Of a DNA stretch of 7,143 bases, positions 5,966 through 7,143 are shown piece by piece (the first letter of the stretch is position 1; each line of letters opens with the position of its first letter). Position numbers and translations under genes: made by a program. The DNA is from Oceanobacillus kimchii X50. Its GTDB lineage: Bacteria > Bacillota > Bacilli > Bacillales > Amphibacillaceae. The notes under the pieces are model-generated. The model saw nothing but the letters and a program-made list of their open reading frames with translations, was not told the origin of the DNA and searched no databases. Where the stretch lies: contig NZ_CM001792.1 in assembly GCF_000340475.1 (NCBI RefSeq), forward strand, positions 188,253 through 195,395. The letters run 5' to 3'.

Positions 5966-6250
5966 ATGGCGAATATAGATAATCTATATAATATCAAAGG
6001 TAAAAGAAGACCTTATTCAAACGATACACAAGCTATCGAGTCAACGATTAGGGAAAGCGGAAATTCAGATGTCGATATTAGTATTCTTGTTGATACTAAA
6101 CCGATAGCATATGCGATGTTATGTTCATTACTAGCCACCAAGCAACTTACAAGACGTGAATTTGAAAAAGCAGTACGTGAGCTAGAAGAATTAACTCACA
6201 ACTTTAACAGAAATGATGTTTCCAATGTTAGGCTTTATGAAGATAAATGA
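5966..6250 (+). CDS. Conserved-looking hypothetical protein, 94 residues
   Basis: I do not recognise the family. The start has a very strong Shine-Dalgarno, AAAGGAGGT at 5951-5959, six bases from the ATG. The N-terminal 33 residues are polar (IKGKRRPYSNDTQ). Residues 34-43 (SDVDISILVD) look like a beta strand. IAYAMLCSLLATKQL (47-61) is a hydrophobic helix, probably too short and broken by polar residues to span a membrane. TRREFEKAVRELEELTHNF (62-80) is an amphipathic charged helix, followed by a polar tail. The composition is that of a normal folded, soluble protein with one helical hairpin, unlike its low-complexity neighbour. No separate promoter is seen between the genes, so it probably shares the sigma-K-like promoter at 5468-5494. 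A spore-related or partner role is inference from position only. Confidence 0.85.
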   Translation: MANIDNLYNIKGKRRPYSNDTQAIESTIRESGNSDVDISILVDTKPIAYAMLCSLLATKQLTRREFEKAVRELEELTHNFNRNDVSNVRLYEDK

Positions 6251-6277
6251 GAAGGTAAACATCTGCCTTCTTATTCT
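6250..6277 (+). terminator. Weak terminator-like hairpin after the 94-residue gene
   Basis: AGAAGG (6250-6255) can pair with CCTTCT (6266-6271) around a ten-base loop, followed by the T-rich TATTCT. The stem starts on the stop codon itself and is short, so this is only a possible end signal for the two-gene unit. Confidence 0.35.
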
Positions 6278-6332
6278 ACATAAATACTATTTTCATATGT
6301 AACTTGTATGTATTTCCGATAATTATATCTGA

Positions 6333-6443
6333 TGGGATTTTAGAAGGTATAAACATGTCATTTCTTTTCGTTCGAAAGCTGTTGGGTGTACAGTTGCGTT
6401 AGATACGGCAAAGCGAATGGAGTATGATATGGGCTTCAAATAA
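6333..6443 (+). pseudogene. Orphan coding remnant, C-terminal fragment of an unidentified protein
   Basis: Between stops at 6330 and 6441 lies a 36-codon open frame without an ATG or GTG. It includes VISFRSKAVG and CTVALDTAKRMEYDMGFK immediately before TAA. The residue pattern (Ala-Leu-rich helix, regular hydrophobic spacing) looks more like a real C-terminus than a random AT-rich reading, but I cannot name the parent family. No RBS or start is available, so if real it is a decayed gene. A chance open frame is a serious alternative. The rest of 6272-6505 shows nothing recognisable. Confidence 0.25.
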
Positions 6444-6505
6444 GTAAAAAATATTACTCCTTTTAAACAAGATTACTACTGTCAAAAAGGATTAAGTTAT
6501 AATAA

Positions 6506-6535
6506 TTGACAGAATATTACAACCATAATTTTAAT
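6506..6535 (+). promoter_or_regulatory. Candidate sigma-A promoter before the VOC remnant
   Basis: A perfect -35 TTGACA (6506-6511) is followed after 18 bases by TTTAAT (6530-6535), a five-of-six match to the -10 consensus. Transcription would start near 6542, just before the RBS at 6550. The -35 is also one arm of a seven-base inverted repeat with CTGTCAA at 6479-6485 (20-base spacer), which might be a repressor site. Confidence 0.5.
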
Positions 6536-6564
6536 CAAACGTTTATTTGAAGGAGAGATAAAGA

Positions 6565-6725
6565 ATGAGTAACCCTATTAAGAATCGTACCAATACCATT
6601 TTTATTCATGTGAGTGATTTACAACGTTCGGTTCAATGGTATAGTGATTTGCTAAGTGAAGAAGTAGATGTAAGTATATAAACGTTTTTAACATTCCTAC
6701 GATTAGTTAGGCTGGTATAACTAGC
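6565..6725 (+). pseudogene. Truncated VOC-family (glyoxalase/bleomycin-resistance fold) protein
   Basis: A good RBS (AAGGAGAG, 6550-6557) and ATG 6565 open a frame of only 38 codons, ending at TAA 6679. Residues 11-30, TIFIHVSDLQRSVQWYSDLL, are the classical first strand and helix of VOC proteins, with His15 at the usual first metal-ligand position. Intact family members run to about 120-150 residues or more. After the stop, the +2-shifted frame from about 6684 reads VFNIPTIS, a stop, then AGIT. This resembles the VYNIP...GLTL continuation of these proteins, so the gene seems to have suffered a frameshift, a nonsense change and loss of its C-terminal part. The N-terminal family call is firm. 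The out-of-frame continuation is inference. Translation of the 38-residue peptide is possible, but it could not form the VOC fold. Confidence 0.75.
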
Positions 6726-6732
6726 CTTTTTT
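6709..6732 (+). terminator. Rho-independent terminator within/after the VOC remnant
   Basis: AGGCTGGT (6709-6716) pairs with ACTAGCCT (6720-6727) with one G-T wobble and a three-base loop, followed by a run of T residues to 6732. It lies about 30 bases after the truncated frame's stop and 100 bases before the transporter gene. It overlaps sequence that may once have been VOC coding DNA, so it may have arisen by mutation or by the rearrangement that truncated the gene. Confidence 0.7.
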
Positions 6733-6832
6733 ATATTGTCAAAAATTCACCTGGAGAGGTTGCTATATTATTCAATGAAGCGTATATTAAATTGTTAAAG
6801 AATAATGTTTTGCGTTAGAAAGAAGGTTCATC

Positions 6833-7143
6833 ATGGTAGAATCTCAAGAGAATCAAAAGAGTAATAATCAGCTTCAATTTGTACTTTTATTTATAGGAAT
6901 TATTGTTGTGGCATTTAATCTACGTCCGGCCATTACATCAGTAGGTCCATTGATAAGTTTTATTCGAGAAGATATTGATATTTCAAATGGGACGGCAGGA
7001 TTATTAACGAGCTTGCCATTGATAGCATTTGCAGTTATTTCACCTATGGTACCAAACTTTGCTCATAAATTTACAAGAGAAAAAGTATTAATCTATGGAC
7101 TTATATTAATTATGATTGGAATTTTAATTCGATCTATTTCTGT
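6833..7143 (+). CDS. MFS transporter, CynX/NimT (YycB-like) family, N-terminal part
   Basis: Only the first 103 residues are present; the gene runs off the window, and family members are about 400 residues with 12 spans. After a polar N-terminus (1-14) comes span 1 (about 15-29) leading into FNLRPAITSVGPL (28-40), a hallmark of the CynX/NimT cyanate/nitroimidazole-transporter-like MFS group. DIDISNGTAGLLTSLPLIAFAV (47-68) forms the start of span 2 and is also typical. A cytoplasmic loop AHKFTREK (77-84) leads into span 3 (85-102). The start is supported by AGAAGG at 6821-6826, six bases from the ATG. An extended -10-like TGCTATATT at 6761-6769 is a possible promoter but lacks a well-spaced -35. 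The transported substrate cannot be inferred; family names reflect cyanate, 2-nitroimidazole or amino-acid related efflux in a few members. Confidence 0.9.
   Translation, partial: MVESQENQKSNNQLQFVLLFIGIIVVAFNLRPAITSVGPLISFIREDIDISNGTAGLLTSLPLIAFAVISPMVPNFAHKFTREKVLIYGLILIMIGILIRSIS

Noticed and set aside
6736..6769. Promoter TTGTCA...TATATT before the MFS gene
   Set aside because: The spacing is 22 bases, too long for sigma-A. Only the extended -10-like TGCTATATT remains as a weak possibility.

Overview
The window looks like chromosomal DNA of an AT-rich, endospore-forming member of the Bacillaceae. Evidence is strong AGGAGG-type ribosome binding sites, a gene resembling the small acid-soluble spore protein SspO, a candidate late-sporulation (sigma-K type) promoter, and protein sequences typical of low-GC Firmicutes. 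The very acidic linker of the lipoprotein would suit a moderately halophilic genus such as Oceanobacillus or Virgibacillus, but that is inference.

Bases 22-3944 hold a tightly packed four-gene siderophore importer operon: a lipid-anchored binding protein, two FecCD-type permeases and a FepC/FecE-type ATPase. Junctions are 1 base apart, a 4-base overlap and a 1-base overlap, so translation is probably coupled. The binding protein captures a ferric siderophore outside the membrane, the two permeases form the channel, and the ATPase drives uptake. The promoter and any Fur box lie upstream of the window. After a 122-base gap comes a thioredoxin-type glutathione peroxidase (4067-4540) with a clear terminator.

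Bases 4617-5100 are degraded DNA ending in the wreck of a FlaR/adenylate-kinase-like P-loop kinase gene. On the minus strand, 5194-5346 encodes a 50-residue SspO-like spore protein with its own RBS and terminator. Diverging from it is a pair of plus-strand genes: a low-complexity Asp/Asn/Lys/Ser protein with a HHCC-KKRKRF tail (5526-5891), and an unrecognised 94-residue protein (5966-6250). A good match to a sigma-K promoter precedes the first, so this pair may be a late mother-cell (spore coat or surface) module. It is the least explained part of the window.

Bases 6251-6832 are again mostly decayed: a short orphan coding remnant, a plausible sigma-A promoter, a VOC (glyoxalase-like) gene cut off after its N-terminal motif, and a hairpin terminator. 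The window ends inside a CynX/NimT-type MFS transporter gene (from 6833). Overall, an intact iron-uptake and peroxide-defence block is followed by an accessory stretch where small spore genes sit among gene remnants.
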